The notes beneath the pieces are model-generated. The model did not search any database. It saw only the letters and a list, made by a program, of their open reading frames with translations, and had not been told where the DNA came from. From IMG/VR virus record IMGVR_UViG_3300020202_000190, positions 1-28,954 of that record: DNA of 28,954 nt; one strand, 5' to 3'. This stretch comes from a virus. This document shows, piece by piece, positions 13,972 to 22,743 of the stretch. The position numbers were made by a program, and so were the translations under genes. Position 1 is the stretch's first letter. The number at the start of each line of letters is the position of its first letter.

Positions 13972-14636
13972 TCTCCGTTGTCATGCCGTACTGGGAACGC
14001 AGTTTCGCTCTTGCGGGCGCGCTGGCGCTGTTCGCGCTGCACTATGCCGAGGCGAAGATCGAGGTTGTGGTTGTTGACGATGGCAGCGAGGACAAGCCGG
14101 TTCTCGACACCTACCCGTTTCCGGTTCGCGTCCTCACGCTGCCGCGCAAGCCCGCTCCAATGAACCCCTGCGTACCGATCAACCGCGGCGTGGAAGCGGC
14201 GCGGGGTGACGTGATTGTGATCACCAACCCGGAAATCCTGCACAAGGAGCCGGCGCTGCCTCGAATGCTCGATGAGCTGGAGGCGCTGGGCGCAAACGGC
14301 TATGTCCTGGCCGCCGCCTGGTGTCCGGAGCAGGGCCAGTGGCATTGCCATTCCTCGCGCAAGCATGCCGAGAAAGTGCCGCAAGGTGCCGGCTATCACT
14401 TCTGCGCCATGCTCAACCGCTCCCTGTGGGATGCGGCTGGCGGTTTCGATGAAGGCTATCGGCAGGGCGCGGGCTACGACGATCCGGACTGGACCTGGCG
14501 GCTGCACCGGGCCGGCGCGAAGTTCAAGATCTGCGACGACATCGTTGTGATCCACCCAAAGAGCGGCGCTCGGACCGAATGGCCGATGGGCGGGTTCGAG
14601 CGCAACCGTCTGCTGTTCGAGAGCAAGTGGCACTGA
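13968..14636 (+). CDS. family 2 glycosyltransferase
   Basis: The start is ATG 13968 in an ATGA overlap with the DUF115-like gene; an in-frame ATG at 13950 would lengthen it by six residues, but the GT-A opening ISVVMPYWERS then begins late. The 222 residues show VEVVVVDDGSE-type sequence at about 32-41 (Asp37, Asp38), VIVITNPEIL at about 83, and the acceptor-side AGYDDPDWTWRLHRAG. This is the inverting GT2 (GT-A) fold that moves sugar from a nucleotide donor. There are no membrane helices, so it is a soluble enzyme. The acceptor could be virion protein or DNA. Confidence 0.85.
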   Translation: MISVVMPYWERSFALAGALALFALHYAEAKIEVVVVDDGSEDKPVLDTYPFPVRVLTLPRKPAPMNPCVPINRGVEAARGDVIVITNPEILHKEPALPRMLDELEALGANGYVLAAAWCPEQGQWHCHSSRKHAEKVPQGAGYHFCAMLNRSLWDAAGGFDEGYRQGAGYDDPDWTWRLHRAGAKFKICDDIVVIHPKSGARTEWPMGGFERNRLLFESKWH

Positions 14637-15223
14637 TCGTCGCCTGCCTGAATCATGGAAACTACCTCGGCCGCGGTGACGAATACGTCTACCGCCTCCG
14701 CGCTGGGGTAGAGCGGAACCTGAAAGCGTCACACACCTTCCGCGTATTCACCGAAGCCGACATCCCCGAGGGCGTGACCGGCTGGTGGGGGAAAATCGCG
14801 CTGTTCCGCGATGGAATGTTGCCCGCTGGCGAACGGGTCATGTTCTTCGATCTCGACACCATCATCCCCGGCTCGCTTGACGATCTGGCCGCCTATCGAG
14901 GCCCGCTGGCGATGCTGAGCGACTTCTACCACCCCTGGCAGCAGGCAAGCGGCGTGCTGCTGTGGGAGGCCGGGAAGTACCACCACATCTGGGCCGAGTG
15001 GGAATCGGCTGGCCGCCCAGAGATGCGTCAAGGGGATCAAACGTGGATCAGGTTCATGGAGCCCAAGGCGCCCATGCTCCAGACGCTGTTCCCCGGCCAG
15101 ATCGTCGGGCTGAAAACCCAATGCCGCGGCCATCTGCCCGAAGGGGCGCGGGTGTGCTGCTACCACGGTCAACCGAAGCCCCACGAGAACAACTGGCTTC
15201 CCTACCTAGAGGTGAAAACGTGA
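14627..15223 (+). CDS. GT8-like glycosyltransferase with DxD motif
   Basis: The start is GTG 14627, overlapping the GT2 gene by ten bases; 198 residues. It opens ALIVACLNHGNYLG, followed by RVMFFDLDTII with the metal-binding Asp75-x-Asp77. C-terminal regions include QASGVLLWEAG, GDQTWI and CCYHGQPKPHE, which fit the GT-A scaffold of glycogenin-like (GT8) enzymes. It is the third member of a coupled cassette with DUF115 and GT2. A sugar added to sugar or protein is inferred; donor and acceptor are unknown. Confidence 0.75.
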   Translation: MALIVACLNHGNYLGRGDEYVYRLRAGVERNLKASHTFRVFTEADIPEGVTGWWGKIALFRDGMLPAGERVMFFDLDTIIPGSLDDLAAYRGPLAMLSDFYHPWQQASGVLLWEAGKYHHIWAEWESAGRPEMRQGDQTWIRFMEPKAPMLQTLFPGQIVGLKTQCRGHLPEGARVCCYHGQPKPHENNWLPYLEVKT

Positions 15224-15825
15224 GCCTTCCCGACGACATTACGCCGCGCCAAGTCGCCAGCATCACCATCCTTGAGTTCATGGTGGACCACGAGGAGGAG
15301 CGCGACGCCAAGGGCACTAAGATCCCCGGCACCGCGAAGGAGTTCCACAAGGTCCGCTGGGCGCCGCGGGGCACGAACAAATCCGAGAACATCCAGCGGG
15401 TGGACCGGATCAGGAAGCACGAGCCGATCCTGTGGGCGGCCATCGAGAAGGCATACGAGCGCTGGCTGAAGGGCCAGGCCGAGCCGGTGGAAGGCACGCC
15501 GCTTTCAGCTTGGGCGGGCGTCAACAAGGCGCAGGCGGAGCAGCTGCGGTTGCTCGGCATTCTGTCGGTCGAGCACGCGGCAGAGATGAACGGCACCACC
15601 ATGCAGTCCTTCGGCATGGGCGCGGTCGGCATCAAGCAGCGGGCGCAGGCGTTCCTTGCCTCGAAGCCGCAGGCGCAGATGGTCGAGGCGCTGGCGCAGA
15701 AGGACGAGCAGATCAAGGCGCTGACCGAGCAGCTGGCGGAACTGACCCGCACGGTGAACGCGCTGGCCGCCGAGCCCGAGGCGCCGCGCCGGGGTCGCCC
15801 ACCGAAACAGGCTGAAGCCGCATGA
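15220..15825 (+). CDS. phage protein with C-terminal AT-hook-like motif
   Basis: The start is GTG 15220 in a GTGA overlap; 201 residues. A helical N-terminus is followed by LSAWAGVNKAQAEQLRLLGILSVEHAAEMNG, which looks helix-hairpin-like (about 90-120). A coiled coil (EALAQKDEQIKALTEQLAEL) comes next, then a tail with RRGRPPKQ at about 190-197, close to the GRP core of an AT-hook. The motif suggests DNA contact during packaging or maturation; the role of the protein is otherwise unknown. It overlaps the next gene by ATGA. Confidence 0.6.
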   Translation: MSLPDDITPRQVASITILEFMVDHEEERDAKGTKIPGTAKEFHKVRWAPRGTNKSENIQRVDRIRKHEPILWAAIEKAYERWLKGQAEPVEGTPLSAWAGVNKAQAEQLRLLGILSVEHAAEMNGTTMQSFGMGAVGIKQRAQAFLASKPQAQMVEALAQKDEQIKALTEQLAELTRTVNALAAEPEAPRRGRPPKQAEAA

Positions 15826-16526
15826 CCCTTCTGACGCTCTGCCAAGACGCCGCCGACCAGCTTGGCATATCCCGCCCGAACTCGGTCTACGGCAACGCCG
15901 CAACCGAGGTGCGGAAGCTGCTGCGCTACGCCAACCAGGAGGGTCGGCAGCTGCGCAGGCGAGGCGATTGGCAGGCGTTGCGGGTGGAGCAGACATTCAC
16001 CTCGGTCGCGACCGAGGCGCAGACATCCACCATGGTCCCGTCCGACCTTGACCACTTCTGCAACGAGACCTTCTGGAACCGCACGCAGAAGCGGATGTTC
16101 AACGGGCCGCTTTCGCCGCGAGAGTGGCAGGCGCTGAAGGCCACGACCGGATCGGTGATCAACGAGACGTTCAGCTATCGCGGAACCATTTTCTACATCT
16201 CGCCGGTTCCGACCGCCGGCCATTCCTTCGCCTACGAGTACATCTCCACGAAGTTCTGTGCGTCAACGGGCGGCGTGGCGCAGACCGCCTTCGCGGCCGA
16301 CACCGACACGACGCGGCTCGATGAGGAGCTGTTCATCCTCGGCATCATCTGGCGTTTCAAGAAGGGCGAGGGACAGCCTTGGCAGGATGACTTCGCAGAG
16401 TACGACTTCCAGGTCGAGACGGCACTGAAGCTCGAATCGCCAAAGCGCACCCTGGATATGTCGCAGATGGGCCGCCGGCACATGCCGGGCATGATCGGGG
16501 TCCCCGAGGGCTCATGGTCGCCGTAG
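15822..16526 (+). CDS. head-to-tail adaptor (P22 gp4-like)
   Basis: The start is ATG 15822 in an ATGA overlap; 234 residues. It opens LLTLCQDAADQLGISRPNSVYGN, then LLRYANQEGRQLRRRGDW, the helical opening of gp4-type adaptors, and has DLDHFCNETFWNRT and a C-terminal DEELFILGIIWRFKKGEG. Such proteins form a ring under the portal that seals packaged DNA and carries the tail. It is followed directly by the gp10-like gene, as in P22-type phages. Confidence 0.75.
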   Translation: MTLLTLCQDAADQLGISRPNSVYGNAATEVRKLLRYANQEGRQLRRRGDWQALRVEQTFTSVATEAQTSTMVPSDLDHFCNETFWNRTQKRMFNGPLSPREWQALKATTGSVINETFSYRGTIFYISPVPTAGHSFAYEYISTKFCASTGGVAQTAFAADTDTTRLDEELFILGIIWRFKKGEGQPWQDDFAEYDFQVETALKLESPKRTLDMSQMGRRHMPGMIGVPEGSWSP

Positions 16527-18043
16527 CGACACGCCCCACTGCCCGCTCTGTCTTCCTGCCGCCCCCGATCAAGGGGATGAGCACGAAGCGCAGCCTTGCG
16601 GACATGGGGCCGGAATACGCCGTCAGGCTGACCAACGGCTTTCCCGAGACCAACGACGTTTCGTTGCGTCCCGGTTACACCGTGCATGCGACGGGGCTCG
16701 GGGCTTCGGTTGAGAGCCTGATCGACTACACCCCGCGCTCGGGAACCGGCGTGCTGTTCGGTGCGGCGGGAGCCAACATCTACAACGTGACCGGCTCCGG
16801 CGCGGTTGGCGCTGCTGTCGTCGCCAGCCGGTCGAATGCCCGCTTCCAGCATGTGAACATCGGCACCTCGGGCGGGCAGTTCCTGTTCATTTGCAACGGA
16901 GCCGATACCCCGAAGACCTACGACGGGTCGAGCTGGGCGGATACCACCCTGACCGGCCCCACGGTGGCAAACGTGGTCTGGTGCAACACGCATCAACGCC
17001 GGCTGTGGATTGGCGAGGTCAATTCCCTCTCCGCGTGGTACGGCGCGGCCAATGCGATCACCGGGGCCTTTACCGAGTTCCCGCTGTACGGCGTGTTCAA
17101 GCTCGGCGGCTACCTCATGGGGATGGTCACCTGGACCCGTGACGGCGGCGCAGGAGCGGATGACGTTGCGTGCTTCGTCACCTCGGAAGGCGAGGTTGCG
17201 GTCTATTCAGGGATTGATCCCTCGGCTGCCGCGACATGGGAGCTGGTGGGCGTGTTCCGCATCGGCCGACCGATCGGCCGGCGCTTCTTCACCAAGTTCG
17301 GCTCCGACGCCATCCTGATCACGCAGACCGGGTTCGTGCCGCTCTCGACCATCCTCCCGGTGGATGCCGCTCAGGCAAGGGCGGTGGCGATTTCGGATGA
17401 GATCGACAGTGAGGTGTCCGCCGCTGTGCGGTCCTACAGCACGATCTATGGGTGGCAGCCGTTCATCTACCCGAAGCGGAACATGGCGATCTTCAACGCG
17501 CCGATCACTTCGTCCATGGCAAAGCAGTTCGCCTTCAACACGCTCTCCAAGGCCGCCGCGCCGTGGACCGGCATCAACGCCATCTGCTGGGGGATGATCG
17601 GCGAGACCGCGTATTTCGGGGCGAGCGACGGCAAGACCTACAAGTTCGACACCGGACTTTCGGACAACGGCAGCGATATCGCGACCGATTGGGTGCAGGG
17701 CTTCTCCGACTTCCGCATGCCGGGGGTGCGGAAGGCGTTCAAGATGGTCGATGTCATCTTCTCATCGAACGGCGAGCCGAATGCCGCGCTGGATATCTGC
17801 ACGGATTACAAGATCGTCGGCGATGCCGCGGTTGGCGATCCCACGGTGTCAGGCGATGTGTGGGACACGGCCGAATGGGATGAGGCAGAGTGGGCGGCGG
17901 ATGACGAGATATTCCGCGGCTGGCGTGGGGTGAGGGGAATCGGCCGGGCAGGAGCACTCCGCATCCGCACGTCGAGCAACACGCTGTCTCTTGCCTGGCA
18001 AGGCACGCAGTTCCTGTTCGTGCCCGGGGCGCCGATTGGCTGA
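16514..18043 (+). CDS. tail hub / DNA stabilisation protein (P22 gp10-like)
   Basis: The start is ATG 16514, with CCGAGGG upstream and a 13-base overlap with the adaptor gene; 509 residues. The repeated strand pairs (YNVTGSG, FLFICNGADTPKTYDG, RRLWIGEVNS, AVYSGIDPS, ILITQTGFVPLS) and the early ALRLTNGFPE-like block fit the beta-propeller-containing gp10 family. In podoviruses this protein plugs the portal-adaptor channel and joins it to the tail. The order adaptor then gp10 supports the assignment. Confidence 0.78.
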   Translation: MVAVATRPTARSVFLPPPIKGMSTKRSLADMGPEYAVRLTNGFPETNDVSLRPGYTVHATGLGASVESLIDYTPRSGTGVLFGAAGANIYNVTGSGAVGAAVVASRSNARFQHVNIGTSGGQFLFICNGADTPKTYDGSSWADTTLTGPTVANVVWCNTHQRRLWIGEVNSLSAWYGAANAITGAFTEFPLYGVFKLGGYLMGMVTWTRDGGAGADDVACFVTSEGEVAVYSGIDPSAAATWELVGVFRIGRPIGRRFFTKFGSDAILITQTGFVPLSTILPVDAAQARAVAISDEIDSEVSAAVRSYSTIYGWQPFIYPKRNMAIFNAPITSSMAKQFAFNTLSKAAAPWTGINAICWGMIGETAYFGASDGKTYKFDTGLSDNGSDIATDWVQGFSDFRMPGVRKAFKMVDVIFSSNGEPNAALDICTDYKIVGDAAVGDPTVSGDVWDTAEWDEAEWAADDEIFRGWRGVRGIGRAGALRIRTSSNTLSLAWQGTQFLFVPGAPIG

Positions 18044-18489
18044 TGTGGGCGCTGATCCACGGGCATGACGAGGCCCTGGCGAAGTGGGCTGGATCGAGAA
18101 TGCCGCACGTCGGGGCCGATGGGTTCCCGCACGGCAGCAAGGCAATCGGGGTGGCGACCGGCACGGCGGAGCATGACCAGCTTCTGGCCGTGGTCGTCTA
18201 TCACAACTACGTCGAGAGCTACGGCATCTGTGAAGTCTCCATCGCGGCGATCTCTCCCCGGTGGGCGCAGCGCGGGGTGATCAGGGCGCTTTTGAGCGTG
18301 CCTTTCGAGCAATACGCCGCGCGCAAGGTCTATGGGCAAGTCGTGAGTTCCAATCATCGGGCGGGCAAGCTGATTTCTGGCCTTGGGTTCAAGAAGGAAG
18401 CCACCCTTCGTCATCACTACGGCAAGGGCCTGCACGCCAACGTCTTCGGCATGATGGCGCATGAGTACCGCGCCAAGTGGGGTAACTGA
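18043..18489 (+). CDS. GNAT-family acetyltransferase-like protein
   Basis: The start is ATG 18043 in a TGATG junction; 148 residues. The C-terminal half, RGVIRALLSVPFEQYAARKVYGQVVSSNHRAGKLISGLGFKKEATLRHHY, has the GNAT pattern: a central helix, a strand, then N-x-R-A-x-x-L-x-x-x-LGF. Known GNAT enzymes transfer acetyl from acetyl-CoA. The gene sits within the tail/ejection module, where such genes are seen in podovirus-like phages. The substrate cannot be told; a virion-associated role or host-protein modification are both possible. Confidence 0.68.
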   Translation: MWALIHGHDEALAKWAGSRMPHVGADGFPHGSKAIGVATGTAEHDQLLAVVVYHNYVESYGICEVSIAAISPRWAQRGVIRALLSVPFEQYAARKVYGQVVSSNHRAGKLISGLGFKKEATLRHHYGKGLHANVFGMMAHEYRAKWGN

Positions 18490-18491
18490 CG

Positions 18492-19547
18492 ATGGGCAAG
18501 AAGGCGCCAAGCCCGCCGCCGGCTCCAGATCCGGTAGCAACTGCCAACGCGCAGTCAGCGGCAAATCGCGATACGGCCATCGCGCAAAGCCAGCTCAACA
18601 TGGTGGACCAGAGTTCGCCGTGGGGAAGTATTGCCTACTCCCAGCGCGGCACTGGTCCTGACGGCACGCCGCTCTATCGGGCGGACGTATCCCTTTCCCC
18701 GCAGCAACAGCAGCTGTTCGACTCCCAGCAGGGAACCGAGCTGCTGATGAACGCCACCGGCCAGCAGCTGCTGAACAACGCCCGTGGTCAGTTGTCGCAG
18801 CCGATCAGCCTGTCCGGGTTGGGCGCCGCGCCGCAGTACGACGAGAACGCGCGGAGCCAGGCGCTGGCGCGCATTCTCGCGCGAGCCAATCCCGAGTTCG
18901 ACCGTCAGCGGGAGAGCATCGAAACCCGCTTGGCCAATCAGGGATTGATGGTCGGCTCGGAAGCCTACGGGCGAGGCGTGGACGAGTTCAACCGCGCGCG
19001 CAACGACTTCACGCTTGGCGCCGATATCCAGGCGGGCGATGAAGCGTCACGGCTGTTCGGGCTCCAGATGCAGGGGCGGAACCAGCAGATCAACGAACGG
19101 CTGCTGCCGCGGCAGATGACGATCAACGAGCTGGCGGCACTGACCGGCGGGTCACAGGTGCAAATGCCGCAGTTCCAATCGACGCCGCAGACGGGCATGG
19201 CGCCCACGGATGTTACCGGCCCGGCGAACACTGCATGGCAGGGGCAGATGGCCGGCTGGAACGCTGCGAACCAGTCGCGGAACGCCATGACGGGCGGCCT
19301 ATTCGGTCTTGGCGGCTCGGCGATCACGGCGGGCCTGCCATTCCTGCTGTCTGACCGCCGCGCCAAGCAAGATATCCGTCAGATCGGCCGATTGACCAAC
19401 GGTCTGCCGCTCTACCGCTTCCGCTACCTGGATGATGAAGCCGAGCATGTCGGCTTGATTGCGCAGGATGTGGAGCAGGTGAACCCCGACGCGGTCAGGG
19501 AGTTCGGCGGCGTCAAATACGTCAACTATGCAAAGGCGGTGCTGTGA
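18492..19547 (+). CDS. virion protein with short C-terminal S74-like chaperone domain
   Basis: The start is ATG 18492, three bases after the previous stop; 351 residues. A Pro-rich opening and a long Gln/Asn/Ala-rich helical body (40-250) are followed by a Gly/Ala hydrophobic stretch (about 267-286). The end is SDRRAKQDIRQIG, then LPLYRFRY and HVGLIAQDVEQVNPDAV. This end matches the intramolecular chaperone (peptidase S74) domain; Ser287 is the predicted self-cleavage residue. It is only about 65 residues. The body suggests an ejection or tail structural protein; the chaperone probably drives its trimerisation. Confidence 0.72.
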   Translation: MGKKAPSPPPAPDPVATANAQSAANRDTAIAQSQLNMVDQSSPWGSIAYSQRGTGPDGTPLYRADVSLSPQQQQLFDSQQGTELLMNATGQQLLNNARGQLSQPISLSGLGAAPQYDENARSQALARILARANPEFDRQRESIETRLANQGLMVGSEAYGRGVDEFNRARNDFTLGADIQAGDEASRLFGLQMQGRNQQINERLLPRQMTINELAALTGGSQVQMPQFQSTPQTGMAPTDVTGPANTAWQGQMAGWNAANQSRNAMTGGLFGLGGSAITAGLPFLLSDRRAKQDIRQIGRLTNGLPLYRFRYLDDEAEHVGLIAQDVEQVNPDAVREFGGVKYVNYAKAVL

Positions 19548-20881
19548 TGGCGTCTCCTCTTGCCGCTCCTCTGTACGGCCCGCAAGTTGCGGGGAAAACT
19601 GCATTGCGCCCGGAAGACCTCACGCGTCTTGCCCTGGCGCAGCAGCTCCTCAAGTCCGGCACTGATGCGAGCCCCGTGGAGAGCCCGTGGCAGGGCGCGG
19701 CCAGGCTCGGGCAGGCATTGGCCGGTGGGTACATGAACTACCGGCTTGGCCAAGAGCAGAAGACCCGCGAGGGGGAGACCGCCGCCACCATGGCGCAGGC
19801 TCTGCGTGCGACGAAGGGAAGTTGGACCGATCCCGACACCGGGCAGGCCATGCCAATCCCCAATGCGCAGGGTGGCCTTGAGGGCGCTATGGCGGTGCTC
19901 GCCGGCAACCCTGAAACCGCAGGCCAGGCGGCGCAACTCGGCTTCAGCCAGATCGGCAAGCAGCAAGAATTGGCGAACGCCCTGCTGAAGGACAAGGGCC
20001 TGGTGCAGGGGCCGGGTGGCGTCTATCAGAATGCACCGGGGTATGCCGAGGCCGTGGCAGGCGCGGCCGGGCAGAAGAAAGGCGCGGAGGAAAAGGCCGC
20101 ACTGCCCTATGCCATGCTCAAGGATGTTGGCGGCTCGCATGTGCTCGGGCCCGGCGCGCAGCAGCACGTCAACCCGATTGGCGCCGCTCTTGCCAATCAG
20201 GCGCTCGGCGTGCCGGATGGCCAAGCGGGGCCGATCAAGTCTGGCGTCATCGCGACTAACACCACGCCCCCGCCGAGCACGAGCGTCACCGTGCACGCCG
20301 GGCAGTCGCTGGCAGACTCTGCGAGCAAGGACGTGATCGAAAGCCTGCGCAAGGGCGCGGAGACCGCCAAGAATTCTGTGACTTCGATCAACACCACGGG
20401 CGTCCTGCGGGACTTGCTGAACAAGGGCGTCATCACCGGTACGGGCGCCGAGGCGGAGACGGCCGTCCGTGGCGCGCTGAACAAGCTCGGCATCACCAAC
20501 GATCCCAAGGTGCCGGCGACGCAGGCGCTGGTTGGCGCTGTCGGCCAGCTGGTCATGAGTAAGGTGAAGAACCTCGGCAGTGGCGCCGGCATCACCGAGA
20601 AAGACGTGAAGTTCACCGAGCGTGTGGTGGGTGGCGACATCACGGCTGACGAGCGGGCCATCCGCATGCTGCTGGACATCAACGAGCGCGCGGACAGGCA
20701 CATTCTGGAGAGCCATGGCAAGGCGGTTAAGCACGCGCTTTCTGGTCCAGGCCCGCTTCGGGACCCGATCATCCAGCACATGCTGAAGGGCTTCGACGTG
20801 CAGTTGCCGCAGAGCTACACGGTGCCTGGTGTTACCCCACAGAGTGGCGCTGGTGGCTGGTCCATCCGGCAGATCGACTGA
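19547..20881 (+). CDS. probable internal virion / DNA ejection protein
   Basis: ATG 19547 follows the stop in a TGATG junction; a GTG three bases upstream is less likely. The 444 residues are Ala/Gly/Gln-rich and largely helical, with LGQALAGGYMNYRLGQEQK near the N-terminus and no enzyme motif. Position between tail and fibre genes and the composition match podovirus ejection proteins that leave the head with the DNA and form a conduit across the envelope. It is coupled to the next, similar gene by TGATG. Confidence 0.65.
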   Translation: MASPLAAPLYGPQVAGKTALRPEDLTRLALAQQLLKSGTDASPVESPWQGAARLGQALAGGYMNYRLGQEQKTREGETAATMAQALRATKGSWTDPDTGQAMPIPNAQGGLEGAMAVLAGNPETAGQAAQLGFSQIGKQQELANALLKDKGLVQGPGGVYQNAPGYAEAVAGAAGQKKGAEEKAALPYAMLKDVGGSHVLGPGAQQHVNPIGAALANQALGVPDGQAGPIKSGVIATNTTPPPSTSVTVHAGQSLADSASKDVIESLRKGAETAKNSVTSINTTGVLRDLLNKGVITGTGAEAETAVRGALNKLGITNDPKVPATQALVGAVGQLVMSKVKNLGSGAGITEKDVKFTERVVGGDITADERAIRMLLDINERADRHILESHGKAVKHALSGPGPLRDPIIQHMLKGFDVQLPQSYTVPGVTPQSGAGGWSIRQID

Positions 20882-22743
20882 TGCCGCGCTTCGAGATCAC
20901 CGCGCCTGACGGCAAGCGGTACGAGATCAGCGGCCCCGAGGGCGCGACCGCCGACCAGGCGCTTCAGCACTTCCAATCGCAGTGGAAGCCCGCCCCGGCA
21001 CCCATGCAGCCGCAGCCAGGCGACATGGAGATGTTGCGCGGGTTGGGGCAAGGCGATTTCGCGCCACAGGGGCCGCAACGCCCGCAACCGGCATCTTGGG
21101 AGAACAGACCGACGCCTCGCAGCGTGATCGACAGGGGCGCGGAGGAATTGAAGCGTCTGGGCATCGGTTTCGAGCGTGGCGTGACCGATGCCGTCGCCGG
21201 AACGACGCAGCTTGGCGCGCATATACTGCCGGGGGTATCTTCCGCGACGGCGCAGGTCGTGGACCGGGCCGTGGCGGATCGAGGCGCCGGCATCGCGCAA
21301 GACCGCCTGCAGCAGGCGCAGGGCGACCGCGCGGACGCGCAGGCGCGGGCCGCCTACGGCGAACCAGGCTACATCTTGCGCGGCGTGCAGCAGGACGAAC
21401 AGGGCAGGGCAAGCCATACCGTTGAGCCGTTCGGCATCCCCTCGGGCCAGCCCGGTTTTGACGTTGGCCGCATGGCCGGTAACATCGCCGGCACGCTTCC
21501 CGCAGCTGCGGCAGGTCCGGTTGCCGGTGCGGTCATCGGCTCGACCATGATGCCGGTGGAAAGCGGCGGCTTCTGGGGCGAGAAGGGGAAGCAGGCGCTA
21601 ACCGGTCTTGTGACCGGCGGTGCCGCCAAGGTTGTTGGCGGCTTGGCCGCGCCGCAGGTATCTGCGGACGCCAGGACAGTCGCCCAAGCCGGCGCGAGGC
21701 CAACGATGGGGCAGCTCGGCCTTATCGACAAGATGACCGAGGACAAGTGGACCTCGCTTCCGTTCACTGGTGGCATTGTTGCCAGGGGCCAGCGCGCGGG
21801 CGTCGAAACGTTCGACCGTGGCGTGGTCAACAAGGCGGTTTCCCCGCTGGGCATCACCCTGCCGGACAACATCCCGGCCGGCCGTGAAGCCGTAAAGTGG
21901 GCGGGCGATCAGGTCGGCAAGGTCTATGACGATGTGATCCCCAAGACCGCGTTCACGCCAGATGCTCAATTCCTGTCGGACGTACAGACGGCACTTTCTC
22001 CGATCACCCCGTACCTGAAGGGCGACGGCCTGGAGAGACTTAAGAATATCGTTGGCGAGCGGGTGACGCATCGCATCCAACAGGCCGGCGGCACGCTGAC
22101 CGGTGACTTGGCAAAGGAAGTCCAGTCCGAGCTTGGCAACTTCGTACGCACGGCAGCCAAGTCGAGCGACGGCGCCGAGCAGGCCTTGGGCGAGGCCGTG
22201 GGCGCGTTCAAGGATGCGCTGTCGAGCGGCATCGCGCGGCAGAATCCTCAGTATGCCGAAGCCCTGAAGAACGCGGATCGTGCATGGGCCATGCTGGTCC
22301 GTGTAGAGGGGGCGGCCGGCAACCGCTCGACCTCGGGCGGGGTGTTTACGCCCGGGGATCTGCTGACCGCCGCCAAGCGCAACGATGCGACGGTGCGGCA
22401 TCGCGGCTTCGCCCGTGGCGATGCTCTCATGCAGGATCTGGGCGAGGCGGGGCAGGCAACAATCGGCAACCGCTATCCGGACAGCGGCACAGGCGGCCGT
22501 ATCGGCCAAACCAGTTCTGTCGCTTGGGGTGTCGGCGCCGCCGCCTCGCCCGTCGCCAAGATGCTCTATTCAGCTCCGGCGCGCGGCTTCATGGCCGAAT
22601 GGGCCACCCCAGGGCCCGCCCGCGAAGCGCTTGCTAATGCGCTGCGGCGCGGTGCGCCCGTTGTCTCTCCCGGCGTTGGCGGTTCGCTTGCGCGGGAGAA
22701 AGAGCTAGAGGCTCTGGCGCGGCAGCTGTTGGGCACTCAGTAG
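20881..22743 (+). CDS. probable internal virion / DNA ejection protein (large)
   Basis: It starts at ATG 20881 in a TGATG junction; 620 residues. Residues 1-36 (FEITAPDGKRYEISGPEGAT...ALQHF) form a small N-terminal domain seen in many phage ejection proteins. Residues about 198-224 form a Gly/Ala/Val-rich hydrophobic stretch (AGNIAGTLPAAAAGPVAGAV), a potential membrane-inserting segment, followed by a long helical C-terminus. This fits DNA injection proteins. The stop overlaps an opposite-strand gene by seven bases. Confidence 0.72.
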   Translation: MPRFEITAPDGKRYEISGPEGATADQALQHFQSQWKPAPAPMQPQPGDMEMLRGLGQGDFAPQGPQRPQPASWENRPTPRSVIDRGAEELKRLGIGFERGVTDAVAGTTQLGAHILPGVSSATAQVVDRAVADRGAGIAQDRLQQAQGDRADAQARAAYGEPGYILRGVQQDEQGRASHTVEPFGIPSGQPGFDVGRMAGNIAGTLPAAAAGPVAGAVIGSTMMPVESGGFWGEKGKQALTGLVTGGAAKVVGGLAAPQVSADARTVAQAGARPTMGQLGLIDKMTEDKWTSLPFTGGIVARGQRAGVETFDRGVVNKAVSPLGITLPDNIPAGREAVKWAGDQVGKVYDDVIPKTAFTPDAQFLSDVQTALSPITPYLKGDGLERLKNIVGERVTHRIQQAGGTLTGDLAKEVQSELGNFVRTAAKSSDGAEQALGEAVGAFKDALSSGIARQNPQYAEALKNADRAWAMLVRVEGAAGNRSTSGGVFTPGDLLTAAKRNDATVRHRGFARGDALMQDLGEAGQATIGNRYPDSGTGGRIGQTSSVAWGVGAAASPVAKMLYSAPARGFMAEWATPGPAREALANALRRGAPVVSPGVGGSLAREKELEALARQLLGTQ

